A DNA stretch of 33,303 nt. Origin: a virus. Below are positions 1-8,099 of this stretch, piece after piece (position 1 is the stretch's first letter; each line of letters begins with the position of its first letter). The notes under the pieces were generated by a model. The model was not told the origin of the DNA. It saw nothing but the letters and a program-made list of their open reading frames with translations, and ran no database searches. The stretch covers positions 1-33,303 of the IMG/VR virus record IMGVR_UViG_3300033148_002998. The stretch is one strand, 5' to 3'. Made by a program: the position numbers and the translations under genes.

Positions 1-287
1 TCGCCGTCTGCTTCTGTACTGATACTAAAATGTCCATTTACACTTCCTACATCAAATAAAATAGATGCACTTCCATTTTGAGGTATTTCATAGAATGTTG
101 AACCAGCTGAATAAGATAAACATTTAGTAGTTCTCCAATGTCTATGAGTCATTACAATCAGCCCTTGTTCAAGGACAGATACTCCACTTATTGTACTATC
201 ATAAACAGCAAGTTTATTATCTTCGGTAACTTCTGCTCTGTGAGTAGTTCCTGTTACACTTCCAGTTGTTCCTTCTATACCAGACAT
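1..287 (-). CDS. Partial CDS, unknown; possible virion protein
   Basis: An open frame begins with ATG at 287 and runs off the left edge, leaving 95 codons. It is preceded by a GATGATATT ribosome binding site. The visible N-terminus (MSGIEGTTGSVTGTTHRAEV) is rich in Gly, Thr and Ser and reads like a beta-rich virion or adhesion protein. It also contains HRHWRTTKCLSY, which I do not recognise. It is the last gene seen in the leftward packaging-portal operon, so a head decoration, protease or capsid-associated role is possible from position alone. No function is assigned. Confidence 0.7.
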   Translation of the reverse strand, partial: MSGIEGTTGSVTGTTHRAEVTEDNKLAVYDSTISGVSVLEQGLIVMTHRHWRTTKCLSYSAGSTFYEIPQNGSASILFDVGSVNGHFSISTEADG

Positions 288-302
288 AATATCATCTTTG
301 AT

Positions 303-321
303 TAAACTTTTCTAAAGTTTA
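303..321. repeat. Stop-codon hairpin, TAAACTTT core
   Basis: TAAACTTTTCTAAAGTTTA is a perfect 8-bp stem with a 3-base loop (AGA in the leftward transcript). Its first three bases on the minus strand are the TAA stop of the zinc-ribbon gene at 319-474. An identical copy lies at 4681-4699. It belongs to the dispersed CTTTT/AAAAG hairpin family described in the findings. Confidence 0.85.
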
Positions 322-474
322 CTCTTCTAATAGTATTTGTTCTTTGAGTTTTTTTACTCGTTCATTTACTCTAATTAGACAATGTCCACATAACCACATT
401 CCATTGACCAATGTAATCGCTTCATTACCACATCTATCATAATTATGGCATTTAGGTTTATTTAGTATCTTCAT
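319..474 (-). CDS. Zinc-ribbon miniprotein (51 aa)
   Basis: This 51-residue protein starts at ATG 474, overlapping the portal stop codon as TAATG. Cysteines at 9, 15, 29 and 32 (CHNYDRC and CGHC) form two knuckles that could bind one zinc. The C-terminal third (RVNERVKKLKEQILLEE) is a charged helix or short coiled coil. Translational coupling to the portal gene suggests it is made together with it. It is one of several tiny zinc-ribbon proteins in this genome. The molecular function is unknown; nucleic-acid or protein binding is an inference. Confidence 0.75.
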   Translation of the reverse strand: MKILNKPKCHNYDRCGNEAITLVNGMWLCGHCLIRVNERVKKLKEQILLEE

Positions 475-1772
475 TATTTTCTCATCTCTTTAATATAATC
501 ACTAAATTCTTTATCTACTTCTTCTGGTTCTTTCTCTTTTTCTGGTTTTGCTAAATAATTATGAGCTTCTTCTAAATTAAGTAGTGTTGCTATTTCCAAT
601 TCCGCCATTCTTCTCAATGGTTCCGATGTAGATACATTATTTCCTAATAGCTTACTTAATTTATCTATCCTACTATTAATCTCTTCTTCTCCTGGAAGAT
701 TCCATATAAAATCAACTTCATCGTTACTTCCACTTGCTTCGAGTAATGGTTTAAATATTTGCTCTTCTATAATACTTTCTATTTCTTCCTGTATAACAGA
801 CATCTTTTTCTGGAACATCTCTTTTTGTGCTTTCGCTAATCCTTCGGGGATATTACCACCACCGAAAAGGACGATTGGTATTTCCATTCCATAAGCAACA
901 ACCAACATATTATGGTCAAGTGCATCTATTAGATTCTTACCTATTTCACCGAAATCTATAACCTTCATCCTTACATTAGAATCTGTTACCCATTCTGTTC
1001 TATTATTCATAACTTGTAAACTTGTCTTAAAATCATCAACATCTGTTGTATTAACTTGTTCTCCCTCAACACCAACTGCTGCATGAATAGGCGCACCAGC
1101 TTTCCTACTTATGAGTTTCTGTAAATCGTTTTCATTCATGACCATATTTTCTATAGCTTTCTCATTTTGTGATATAATACCGATACCATAAGGTTCTCCT
1201 GCTATTTTATTAATCTTAAGATGAGCAACTTGATACGGCTTAAATACAGTCAATTTTGATTTATTATTTCTTGTGGTTCCTACAAAGTTCCCTATCCATT
1301 GATTATAAGCCACGACATTAGCTTTATCATCACGTTCAACATACATATCATTTGCATTTAGAACTTTGATTCCTTTTCCAACAACATCCAATTCTAAAAA
1401 TCCATTCCCTTTTACAAATCCTTCTCTTATCCATTCCCTTAAAACAGATGTGAAATTTGTATTCTTGACAAAGTCATCTATAATATTATAAGCTTTCTTT
1501 GTTTTCGTCTTGAAGGAAAATTCTCCAACGACTGAATCAGTAATCTTATTAATTCCACCTGTTATAACACCGACAGTTTTATAAACCTTTTCTGCATCCT
1601 CGAAATCAAACGGATGTTCTGCACCTAATGATTTCGGGAATGTTACCAAAGTGTCTCTAACTTCGCCCTTAAATGCTTCCTTTAATACTTCGTTCTTAAC
1701 AGACATATACCCCATTCTTTTATCTGCATCTGTTTCTATTTTCTTTGAATTAAATACATTCTTAAAATTCAT
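474..1772 (-). CDS. Portal protein (HK97-like)
   Basis: About 432 residues. The portal is the dodecameric ring at the capsid vertex through which terminase packages DNA and to which the tail attaches. Family features visible are the N-terminal stretch with TVGVITGGINKITDSVV, a central segment YQVAHLKINKIAGEPYGIG, and a C-terminal region with GMEIPIVLFGGGNIPEGLAK followed by a long helix (QKEMFQKKMSVIQEEIESII), as in HK97-type portals. Length fits the family. The frame extends to a GTG at 1781, but ATG 1772 is the more ordinary start; ribosome binding is weak and the leader looks very short. It lies downstream of terL with a DUF559 gene between. The C-terminus is acidic. Confidence 0.85.
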   Translation of the reverse strand: MNFKNVFNSKKIETDADKRMGYMSVKNEVLKEAFKGEVRDTLVTFPKSLGAEHPFDFEDAEKVYKTVGVITGGINKITDSVVGEFSFKTKTKKAYNIIDDFVKNTNFTSVLREWIREGFVKGNGFLELDVVGKGIKVLNANDMYVERDDKANVVAYNQWIGNFVGTTRNNKSKLTVFKPYQVAHLKINKIAGEPYGIGIISQNEKAIENMVMNENDLQKLISRKAGAPIHAAVGVEGEQVNTTDVDDFKTSLQVMNNRTEWVTDSNVRMKVIDFGEIGKNLIDALDHNMLVVAYGMEIPIVLFGGGNIPEGLAKAQKEMFQKKMSVIQEEIESIIEEQIFKPLLEASGSNDEVDFIWNLPGEEEINSRIDKLSKLLGNNVSTSEPLRRMAELEIATLLNLEEAHNYLAKPEKEKEPEEVDKEFSDYIKEMRK

Positions 1773-1782
1773 AAATAACACA

Positions 1783-1847
1783 TACCGTATATTGGTTTAA
1801 ATAGTATTTATAAGTTTGCTATAAAGCCAACAGCAAACCCAAAAAAG
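1783..1847 (-). promoter_or_regulatory. Probable portal promoter
   Basis: Reading leftward, CTTATAAATAC lies about 37 bases before the portal ATG and is a good archaeal TATA candidate, giving a leader of roughly 10 bases. Just upstream is GCTGTTGGC, a weak match to the ACTGTnnGCG motif seen in other intergenic regions here. The assignment is from sequence pattern only. Confidence 0.5.
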
Positions 1848-1923
1848 TACCCCTGTTAATATAAACACAACCCCATGCCCTAAATATACATAGTTTGGTT
1901 TAACTTTTAAGATATAAAGCGCA
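1848..1923 (-). repeat. Element F copy 1, beside DUF559 gene
   Basis: Read on the minus strand this segment aligns with 30115-30189 read on the plus strand. Shared blocks in order are CTTTATAT, TAA-AGTT, AATATTTA or equivalent, GGGGTTGT, TTATATTAA and AGGGGTA. It lies 17 bases past the stop of the DUF559 gene at 1941-2360. CTTTATAT resembles a TATA box. It could be a promoter, a small RNA gene or a remnant of the sequence that moved with the endonuclease. Confidence 0.6.
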
Positions 1924-1940
1924 CACGGTAAGCTTATAAT

Positions 1941-2360
1941 TTAAAAATACTTCATCCAGCCACAAATTTTTAAAATTTTAATTTTAATTTCCTCCCAATC
2001 ATCTTCTATATTATTATAATCAATATTGACAACTAACCAACCTTCTGATTTATATGCTATTGATTTTATTTTGTCTCTTAACTTACATTCTGGTCTATTA
2101 TGAATACCACCATCTATTTCTATTACGACTTTCTCTTTTTTGAATACAAAATCTGCTATGTATCTACCTATCTGATATTGCCATATTGGATTTAGTCCTC
2201 TAGATTTGAATAGTTTATATATTAATAATTCATCATCTGTTTTGAATCTTTCTAAATTTTCAAATTTGTATATTTTTTGTTTGTGTATTCCATTATCCAC
2301 TTTCTCTCTTTGTTGTCTATATCTTTTTCTATATTTAATATCTTTATCTTTTATTTTCAT
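1941..2360 (-). CDS. DUF559/Vsr-like endonuclease, copy 1
   Basis: 139 residues with a PD-(D/E)XK-type core: GRYIADFVF (Asp70), VVIEIDGGIH (Glu81, Asp83, His87), the signature of DUF559 and Vsr-like nucleases. The basic N-terminus (KYRKRYRQQREK) probably contacts DNA. It is inserted between terL and portal with a GATGTGATTATAA ribosome site before ATG 2360. It is clearly paralogous to 29707-30066, sharing GLNPIWQYQIGRYI and EIDGGIH. Free-standing nucleases of this kind within virus structural operons often behave as selfish, homing-like genes; that role is inferred. Nicking or double-strand cutting specificity cannot be read from the sequence. Confidence 0.8.
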   Translation of the reverse strand: MKIKDKDIKYRKRYRQQREKVDNGIHKQKIYKFENLERFKTDDELLIYKLFKSRGLNPIWQYQIGRYIADFVFKKEKVVIEIDGGIHNRPECKLRDKIKSIAYKSEGWLVVNIDYNNIEDDWEEIKIKILKICGWMKYF

Positions 2361-2382
2361 TTATAATCACATCTTAACTTAT

Positions 2383-3732
2383 TTATACGGATATGTAAGG
2401 TTTTATTGGTTGCCTTAATTCAAAGAACATTCTCATCATAAATGTATCTCCTATATCTGTTGACCTCTTTAAATCCTTTTTTAAATTCTCTTTTGTTATA
2501 ACTCTAAATGGTTGGTCTTTTCCTACATTAATTTGTTTTATATGGTCTAAGTCTTCTGTCAACTTGCTTTTATTTTCTATTGTTATATCTCTATAAACAC
2601 CAACCATTCCTGCATTAACATGAGAAGATAGTGTATCCCAACATTGAGCTTTCAGATTGGCATAATTTGTCTCTATCTTCTTCTGGTCGATTTTCTCTCT
2701 TTTCTCTTTTATAGGAGAAGCATTATTTACAAATCCTTTTATTCCTGGAAGGTCTTTGACTAATCCGAATCCGACACCGTCTTCATCTGCCAAGCATCGA
2801 CTTCTTGGTATTCTTTCTTTTAATAATATATCATCGAGTTGAGTATTGCTTATACCTTCTTTGAAAGTCAATATGTTATAAACATATAAACCATCCCATA
2901 AAGATACCACTGCACTATCCCTACCTCTACCTGATTGGTCTACTACACAATATTTTATACCCCTCTTTGCTTCGTTTGTAAACATGTCTATAATAGAATC
3001 GTATTCAAATAGTTTAGTTGGGTCGTCATCATAATTCCAATTACCTTTTAATAATCTTTCTCTTGTTGCCTTTTCTGCTCTTTCTAAATTCTGTATATAA
3101 TATGGAGATATATAAGGATTGTCATAAACTAAAGCTGGTAAGAATCTTCTATAACTCGGTAATTTATTCTCTTCACTGGGTTTATAAAAGTCAGAATATA
3201 AAAAGTTCTTACAAGGATTAGATGCTAAAAGAAGTTTAGGTATAAGTCCAAACTTATCTAATTTATATCTTATTCTTGTTGCTACTATCTCTTTTGCTTT
3301 GGATGATACTTCTGAACATTCATCTATAAAAGCACCAGTATATTCAGTTGAACCCAAACTATCAAAGTCTGGGTCTGTAGGATATAACTTTAAATCCTTT
3401 AAATATATTTCTGCACCATTATAAAATGTTATAACTCCATCTATAATATTATAATTATATGTTTCTCCTTTCTTCAATCCCCATTCTTTGCATATATCAA
3501 AGAATGATAATAGTGTCGTCTGTTTGAGTGTCTTGAGTACAGCTCTACCCATGAGCCATCTACTTTCTGGATATCGTAAACATTGGATTATAAGCCATGC
3601 GCAACATAAATATGATTTACCTCCTCCTGCGCCTCCACCATATAAAAGTTCAGTAGTTTCTTTATCCATTAGTATATTCCATGCAATCATTTGTTTCTTT
3701 GATGGTTTCCAATCTATGTTTATTTCTGTCAT
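2383..3732 (-). CDS. terL: Terminase large subunit
   Basis: 449 residues. This is the ATPase-nuclease motor that cuts concatemeric DNA and pumps it through the portal. The N-terminal ATPase shows Walker A GGAGGGKS (33-40), Walker B AFIDE (134-138) and a coupling motif ASNP (170-173). The C-terminal RNase H-like nuclease shows VVDQSG (Asp265), ADEDGVG (Asp316-Asp318) and TDIGDTF (Asp426, Asp429). Length is normal. The start is ATG 3732. Upstream, instead of abutting the small subunit as usual, lies a 241-base intergenic region carrying a duplicated element and ACTGT motifs, so terL probably has its own promoter. Confidence 0.95.
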   Translation of the reverse strand: MTEINIDWKPSKKQMIAWNILMDKETTELLYGGGAGGGKSYLCCAWLIIQCLRYPESRWLMGRAVLKTLKQTTLLSFFDICKEWGLKKGETYNYNIIDGVITFYNGAEIYLKDLKLYPTDPDFDSLGSTEYTGAFIDECSEVSSKAKEIVATRIRYKLDKFGLIPKLLLASNPCKNFLYSDFYKPSEENKLPSYRRFLPALVYDNPYISPYYIQNLERAEKATRERLLKGNWNYDDDPTKLFEYDSIIDMFTNEAKRGIKYCVVDQSGRGRDSAVVSLWDGLYVYNILTFKEGISNTQLDDILLKERIPRSRCLADEDGVGFGLVKDLPGIKGFVNNASPIKEKREKIDQKKIETNYANLKAQCWDTLSSHVNAGMVGVYRDITIENKSKLTEDLDHIKQINVGKDQPFRVITKENLKKDLKRSTDIGDTFMMRMFFELRQPIKPYISV

Positions 3733-3774
3733 ATACTCACAATTTATAAATTTATGGTTACTGTTGGTGGTTTT
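3733..3774 (-). promoter_or_regulatory. terL promoter with ACTGT-type site
   Basis: Reading leftward, AAATTTATAAATT sits about 20 to 30 bases before the terL ATG and could serve as a TATA box for a leaderless or short-leader transcript. Directly upstream (3758-3774) is a TACTGTTGGTGGTTTT motif, one of about ten copies in the window. The position just upstream of a TATA box is where archaeal activators and BRE-proximal factors bind. The regulatory role is inferred. Confidence 0.45.
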
Positions 3775-3912
3775 ACGATAGTTCCCCTTTTATTACTTAA
3801 AAATTTAAAATTTCTTATTATATAGATATAAAGTGGGAACTTTCGTTCGACTGTTAGCGGTTTTTCGTTTCTGCGTATTTTTTAGTGGCGACTGGTTGCG
3901 GTTTGTAAAAAC
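3775..3912 (+). repeat. Duplicated intergenic element L, copy 1
   Basis: This segment aligns with 17865-17990. Nearly identical blocks are AGTTCCC, TTTTATTACTTAAAAA, ATTATATAGATATAAAGT, GGAACT, TCGTTCG and GGTTTTTCG. The AT-rich centre is flanked by inverted arms (ACGATAGTTCCC on the left, GGGAACTTTCGT on the right). It is followed by two ACTGT-type motifs at 3848-3865 and 3889-3905 and ends in a GCGGTTT-AAAAAC tail shared with copy 2. Possible roles are operator, bidirectional promoter, replication origin or small RNA. Confidence 0.75.
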
Positions 3913-3973
3913 TTAACTTTTTGCCATATAATTTTATTTGGGTATGGGTAAATGGTAATTCCATACAAAAGAC

Positions 3974-4486
3974 TTAATCAATATTAATGACTTCTTTCGG
4001 TATTTCTTTCGGTTCATGTATTGTTACAGTAACTGATTCTATCTTAGCTTCAATCTTTTGTTTCGTACCATGAATAGTTCTATGAGCATCATTCATTGCT
4101 CTAAGTAATTGTATTCTTAATCCTATAGTTAAATCTTCATTGTCATTAATCAATTGAACCATTCGCATAATAGCCACTGCCGATGCTTTTGGGTCTGTAG
4201 CTAATTGTAATGCTCTCTTTTCTAGATTTTCTGGTGTTATTGCATTTGGTCCAGTTCTTGTAAGTACATTTAGTTGTTGTGCTAACTTTCTTTTATCACT
4301 CGAACTACCTTTTTGTCTAGCTCTTAGTGCATCGCTTCGTGGGTCTCCTTTTGGTTTCAAAGATATTAAATTCGGATATTTTCTTTTATTCTCGAGTCTT
4401 TTGGCTTCTGAAACTTCTTTCTTTATTATTGGTTCTTTTTTCGGTTTATATCTTGCTGCAATTATATCTTTTTCATCTATTTGCAT
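3974..4486 (-). CDS. Terminase small subunit candidate
   Basis: 170 residues, mostly charged. The N-terminal 55 residues are lysine-rich and probably disordered. A helical middle (TPENLEKRALQLATDPKASA) and an amphipathic stretch (VAIMRMVQLINDNEDLTIGL) follow, with an acidic tail ending VINID. No canonical helix-turn-helix is obvious. The assignment rests on its position as the next gene upstream of terL, its size and its helical DNA-binder-like composition. The 241-base gap to terL is unusual for a terS-terL pair. It overlaps the zinc-ribbon gene upstream by 14 bases. Confidence 0.45.
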   Translation of the reverse strand: MQIDEKDIIAARYKPKKEPIIKKEVSEAKRLENKRKYPNLISLKPKGDPRSDALRARQKGSSSDKRKLAQQLNVLTRTGPNAITPENLEKRALQLATDPKASAVAIMRMVQLINDNEDLTIGLRIQLLRAMNDAHRTIHGTKQKIEAKIESVTVTIHEPKEIPKEVINID

Positions 4487-4661
4487 TATTATCTACCTCT
4501 TTGAATATAAAAGGGCGTTTATCTCCTTCACTTGTTTTTATAAACAATCTTTCACAACCATAACAGATGTAAATTACGTCATGGGTTTTACCATCCCTTA
4601 TAAGGAACTTTACTTTCCTCCCACATCCATAATTACACCAGTATAGTCGCTTCTTTCTCAT
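4473..4661 (-). CDS. Zinc-ribbon miniprotein (62 aa)
   Basis: 62 residues starting at ATG 4661. Cysteines at 9, 13, 33 and 36 (CNYGC and CYGC) form two knuckles separated by a short beta-type segment, typical of a zinc ribbon. The rest is basic. The 3' end overlaps the next gene by 14 bases, so the two are probably co-translated. DNA or RNA binding near the packaging genes is plausible; an HNH-like nuclease role is unlikely because no HNH histidines are present. Confidence 0.7.
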   Translation of the reverse strand: MRKKRLYWCNYGCGRKVKFLIRDGKTHDVIYICYGCERLFIKTSEGDKRPFIFKEVDNNANR

Positions 4662-4680
4662 CTATTCTCGCCGTTTTGAT

Positions 4681-4699
4681 TAAACTTTTCTAAAGTTTA
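4681..4699. repeat. Stop-codon hairpin, second TAAACTTT copy
   Basis: The sequence is identical to 303-321: an 8-bp stem and 3-base loop. On the minus strand the stem begins with the TAA stop of the gene at 4697-5227, and the following gene starts about 20 bases later. The identity extends outward to TTTGAT, suggesting a copied unit rather than chance. Confidence 0.85.
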
Positions 4700-5227
4700 T
4701 TTATATCTTTCACTTATCTTTTCTGCGCCGGACTTTTCTTTATATTCTACTTGGTCATACTGTGCCTTTGTTCTCCTTACTGCTTCTGTCTCATCTTCCA
4801 TAACAGATATGTTATAATCTCCTTCTCTTCCATAACCGGCGTATTTATATCTAAATACCTTTACGAATACATCAAATGGAAACTTCTTGGATATGTTGGC
4901 ATCTCTCTGTTCAGTTACTTCGACCAATTTGATATTAGTAGGTGAACTGTATTTATCCCAATTCATTTTAATTGTTTTTATATCTTCTATCTTTACGAAT
5001 CCATTCTTTCTCATAGAATTCTTGACTTCTATTTTATAATGTTCTTCAAAGTCATCCATTGCTGCTTTTTTCATGAATGGTATTTTCAATTTGGTTTTTT
5101 CTGCCCTTTTATGTGCCAATTCTGTAAGAAAGTTTGTCTTTGCGTCTTTCTTCTTATAAGGTCCAATATCTGTAAAGTTCTTATTTTCTGCTATTGTTGG
5201 TAGTCTATAAATTCCTGCTTCTGCCAT
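4697..5227 (-). CDS. Hypothetical protein (176 aa)
   Basis: This protein is not recognised. It has a basic, helical N-terminal two thirds and a segment with alternating hydrophobics (FPFDVFVKVFRYKYAGYGRE) suggesting a small beta sheet. An acidic-basic tail (EDETEAVRRTKAQYDQVEYK) follows. No cysteines, signal peptide or membrane segment are present. It starts at ATG 5227, four bases after the stop of the coiled-coil gene upstream. It is co-directional with the packaging genes, so an accessory packaging or scaffold-type role is possible from context only. Confidence 0.65.
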   Translation of the reverse strand: MAEAGIYRLPTIAENKNFTDIGPYKKKDAKTNFLTELAHKRAEKTKLKIPFMKKAAMDDFEEHYKIEVKNSMRKNGFVKIEDIKTIKMNWDKYSSPTNIKLVEVTEQRDANISKKFPFDVFVKVFRYKYAGYGREGDYNISVMEDETEAVRRTKAQYDQVEYKEKSGAEKISERYK

Positions 5228-5231
5228 TTAA

Positions 5232-5525
5232 TCACCCTTTTATTTCTACACCATTTTTTACTTGGTCGTGTAGATTATTTACTATTTCCTCTTTGCTCTT
5301 CAAATCTTGTCTCATAAGTGCCATTGTTTTATCATCTTCAATCTCTTTCTTTTTCTTAAGATAAGGTCTTATATAGTCTTGATATTCTGCTTGGACTCTT
5401 TGAAATTCGATTGTATTTATATTGAATTCAATACTGTCTCCGAGCTCAATAATCTCCTTATCCAATCTTGCTATGCCTTTATTGGTTTTTTCAAGTTCAT
5501 CTTCTGATAGTTTTCTCATTGTCAT
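5232..5525 (-). CDS. Coiled-coil protein (97 aa)
   Basis: Almost entirely charged helix with heptad-like spacing (DELEKTNKGIARLDKEIIEL, then YLKKKKEIEDDKTMALMRQD). A break at DSIEFNINT suggests a helical hairpin. A strong GGAGGTCATAAT ribosome site precedes ATG 5525. It heads the packaging group, just downstream of the broken HNH gene. Short coiled-coil proteins near terminase genes sometimes act as scaffolds or adaptors; nothing here fixes that. Confidence 0.7.
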   Translation of the reverse strand: MTMRKLSEDELEKTNKGIARLDKEIIELGDSIEFNINTIEFQRVQAEYQDYIRPYLKKKKEIEDDKTMALMRQDLKSKEEIVNNLHDQVKNGVEIKG

Positions 5526-5545
5526 ATTATGACCTCCTTTATATT

Positions 5546-6100
5546 TTAATTATACTTACTTAATTTCATTTGTTTATTATCAAATTTGTTAATCCGAATC
5601 TTTGAATCTTTTAAATGTTCTATAGTGTGACAATTTCTACAGAGTATCTCGAAATTATCTATTTCATTATTTTTTCTATTTCTATCCTTATGATGGACTA
5701 ACAAAATTCTTATATCTTCGATGGGACATCTATTACATTTAATACCATAATGTTTTAATGCTCTTTTTCTATAATCTCCAATTCCATTTTTATAACTCAA
5801 ACTCGCTTTTCCTTTTGGATTATTTCTTTTTCTACCATACATAGGATTTCCTTTTCCGACATAACTTCTTCTATTATCGACTATTTTTCTCTTAGTTGAC
5901 TCTGAATGATGTTTGTCTTTCCAATAAGGTATCAATTCCCCCGAAATATATTTTTTCTTTAATGTTTCTGAAATCTTTTTGTTGACGTTCGCGCTTTTTG
6001 GTTTCCCTTTATGAGCTAATCTTATTAAATTCTTAGTTGTTTATGAATGCGTTCTACCTAAATTTGTCTTATGTCCTTTTTGAAATACTATATCAAACAC
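5546..6100 (-). pseudogene. HNH endonuclease with NUMOD3 motifs, broken by in-frame stop
   Basis: The intact frame downstream of the stop encodes a NUMOD3-like DNA-binding segment (KHHSESTKRKI, GKGNPMYG) and an HNH nuclease core (LLVHHKDRNRKNNEIDNFE, then CRNCHTIEH). The zinc cysteines CNRC and CRNC are kept. The same frame continues upstream through another NUMOD3 motif (LIRLAHKGKPKS, and KGHKTNLGRTHS before it) but is interrupted by TAA at 6041-6043, where GAA would restore the usual S-E-T-T-K pattern. The upstream frame reaches a GTG at 6100 just past the glycosyltransferase stop. A shorter product from the TTG at 5935 is possible. It looks like a decayed homing-type gene. Confidence 0.75.
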
Positions 6101-6102
6101 CT

Positions 6103-7194
6103 TTATATTAAAGATTTAATTTTCTGAGCCACCTTCTCCCAACTGTTTTCTCTTGCCGTTTTTAATGCTTCCTTTCCCATCTTCTTCATCTCTTCTGGAT
6201 GTTCATAAGCATATCTTAGTTTTTTTCTAAGGTCGGGTATAGATGGTATTGCCCAAGATATTCCCTCGTACATGACTTCAAATTCTACCTCTTCAAGTTT
6301 GTAATCGATATATAAACCATTTACCTTATCTTTAATATAATCTACTTGACCTCCATATCCTGTCACAATGCAAGGAGTGCTTGTCGCACACGCTTCTATA
6401 CAAGGAAGATTATATGCTTCTGCTCTTGTTGGGCTTACAAATACAGTCGCAGAATTATATAAATCAACCATCTTATCATAAGGGATATTGTTTGTATTTA
6501 TATTTAGTTTCGGTAATCTATCAGGAACTGTTTTATATTCTTTCTTAGGAACTAATTCTTCGATTAGTTTGTTCAAATCAGGTATTCCATAAGCAGGGTT
6601 TATTTTTAATGTTAACTCTACATTATCTTTATCGGTAAACTCTTCAAAGTATGCCCTTATAAGATATTGTATCCCTCCTCTGTCCTGTAAGTTCCTAAAT
6701 CCTTTATTGGCTAAGAATACACACTTATCTGGTTTCTCTTTTGGATAGAACAATTTAAGGTCTACTCCATGAGGAATAAGTTTCACTTTGTCCATAAGTT
6801 TCATTCCTATTAATGGTGTTTCCATGAGAGTTTTCTTCAATGCATCTATTACATGTTTGCTTGGAACGAATATGTACTCTATATCCTTATCCATACATAA
6901 CTCTACATAATGCTTTGGTATCTTATCTCCTTCTGCAATCAAATAAACCCAATTTCTTTTGGCATTTAAATTAAGTTTCCAATATAAGGGATTGGTCACA
7001 CATAAATTAATTTCGTCGTTTTGTTCAACCTTTTTTAAAAGGTTGAGTTCTTTATCATCTACCATTCGTTCCCAATTTGGAACTCCGCCAGTAGTAACTC
7101 TTACATCAGTAATCTTATCTAATGCTCTTACTAAATTCCTTGTATGGTTTGAATAACCATCACTTCCAAAAAAACTTCCTATTACATTTATCAT
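6103..7194 (-). CDS. GT4-family glycosyltransferase
   Basis: About 363 residues of GT-B fold. The C-terminal nucleotide-sugar half has the family signature FVSPTRAEAYNLPCIEACAT followed by GYGGQVDYI, with the E-x7-E arrangement, and IPHGVDLKLFYP in the linker. This predicts retaining transfer of a sugar from an NDP-sugar to a glycan, lipid or protein in the cytoplasm. No membrane segment is present. ATG 7194 has GGGGATGAAA in front; ATG 7200 is the alternative. It overlaps or abuts the GT2 gene upstream, so both belong to one operon. A CTTTT/AAAAG hairpin lies inside at 7025-7046. Confidence 0.88.
   Translation of the reverse strand: MINVIGSFFGSDGYSNHTRNLVRALDKITDVRVTTGGVPNWERMVDDKELNLLKKVEQNDEINLCVTNPLYWKLNLNAKRNWVYLIAEGDKIPKHYVELCMDKDIEYIFVPSKHVIDALKKTLMETPLIGMKLMDKVKLIPHGVDLKLFYPKEKPDKCVFLANKGFRNLQDRGGIQYLIRAYFEEFTDKDNVELTLKINPAYGIPDLNKLIEELVPKKEYKTVPDRLPKLNINTNNIPYDKMVDLYNSATVFVSPTRAEAYNLPCIEACATSTPCIVTGYGGQVDYIKDKVNGLYIDYKLEEVEFEVMYEGISWAIPSIPDLRKKLRYAYEHPEEMKKMGKEALKTARENSWEKVAQKIKSLI
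7025..7046. repeat. Intragenic hairpin in GT4 gene
   Basis: TCAACCTTTT and AAAAGGTTGA form a perfect 10-bp inverted repeat around two T bases. In the gene it is read as codons for L-N-L-L-K-K-V-E, the same register as the other coding copies. Confidence 0.8.
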
Positions 7195-7196
7195 TT

Positions 7197-8099
7197 TCAT
7201 CCCCTCATTATTAAGTTAGTCTCTTTTAATAAAGCCAATTCACTTGGAGTATTGTCTTGATTGAACTTTTTTAAAAGTTCATCTTTATGTTTCCTTGTAA
7301 ACTCTTCAAATACCTTTTGATTAAACACAGTTAAATCTCTACTATCTTGGAATCGTTCTCCACCGCTTGGAGTCATCTGATGATAGTTTACAGCAAGAGT
7401 GTCCACACCTATCTTATATCCTTTCATCTGTGCAGTATAACTGAATATTTGCTCTTCTCTAAATCCATGTTTACTGAACTTTGTTGGATAGTATTTCACC
7501 TTTTCATGAACTTCTTTCTTTATAAGGGCGCAACTTCTAAAATGGTGTGCTGGTAATATCATTGATTCTGTATAAGCCCATCCACAATCATCGCCATTCA
7601 TGATATGATTGCCATCTTTGTCCAATATAACTCTATTCACTATACCATTCAAATGTTTTGGGTCTCTTTTGAATATCGGTCCAGTCATAGGACATGTAAC
7701 ACCACTTGCTATATCATATCCTTTATTGATTACTTTAAACAACCGTTCTATATAATCAGATTCCAATATAACATCATCATCTACTCTAAGCAGGTATTTA
7801 TAATCTCTTTTTGATAGTGCATAATCTACTATTACTTGTCTTGCTCTACTTACACCATGTGGAAAGTCTGTTCTTTTTATAAACACATTATGGTCTTCTA
7901 ATTTCATTCTTGTCATTATACAGTTAAAGAAATGGTAATTGCTTAATGGCGTACCAGAACAATCATCCAATATAACCACATCAAAATTCTGATATGTCTG
8001 TGTTCTCAAACTTTGAAGTAATAAAGACAATTCTGTAGGTCTATCCTTTACACATATCAACACCGCAGTTCGATTATTTTCTTTCATATTTTTTTCCAT
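7197..8099 (-). CDS. GT2-family glycosyltransferase
   Basis: 300 residues of GT-A fold. The N-terminal Rossmann half has TAVLICVKDRPTELSLLLQS and VVILDDCSG. The metal-binding DXD motif is LLRVDDDVILESDYIE near residue 120. A later acidic motif HGFREEQIFSYTAQ may hold the catalytic base. It is probably an inverting transferase using an NDP-sugar. The start ATG 8099 lies inside the 3' end of the HNH gene and has an AGGTGATACATT ribosome site supplied by HNH codons. Its stop overlaps the GT4 gene. Confidence 0.88.
   Translation of the reverse strand: MEKNMKENNRTAVLICVKDRPTELSLLLQSLRTQTYQNFDVVILDDCSGTPLSNYHFFNCIMTRMKLEDHNVFIKRTDFPHGVSRARQVIVDYALSKRDYKYLLRVDDDVILESDYIERLFKVINKGYDIASGVTCPMTGPIFKRDPKHLNGIVNRVILDKDGNHIMNGDDCGWAYTESMILPAHHFRSCALIKKEVHEKVKYYPTKFSKHGFREEQIFSYTAQMKGYKIGVDTLAVNYHQMTPSGGERFQDSRDLTVFNQKVFEEFTRKHKDELLKKFNQDNTPSELALLKETNLIMRG
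7262..7281. repeat. Intragenic hairpin in GT2 gene
   Basis: TGAACTTTTTTAAAAGTTCA is a perfect 9-bp stem around two T bases. It encodes D-E-L-L-K-K-F-N near the C-terminus, in the same codon register as the other coding copies. Confidence 0.8.

Noticed and set aside
3733-3973. A hidden gene in the terS-terL gap
   Set aside because: All frames are broken by stops within short distance; the region is better explained as repeat and promoter DNA.
4697-5227. Capsid scaffold or protease
   Set aside because: No catalytic triad or scaffold-like signature could be seen, so it was left hypothetical.
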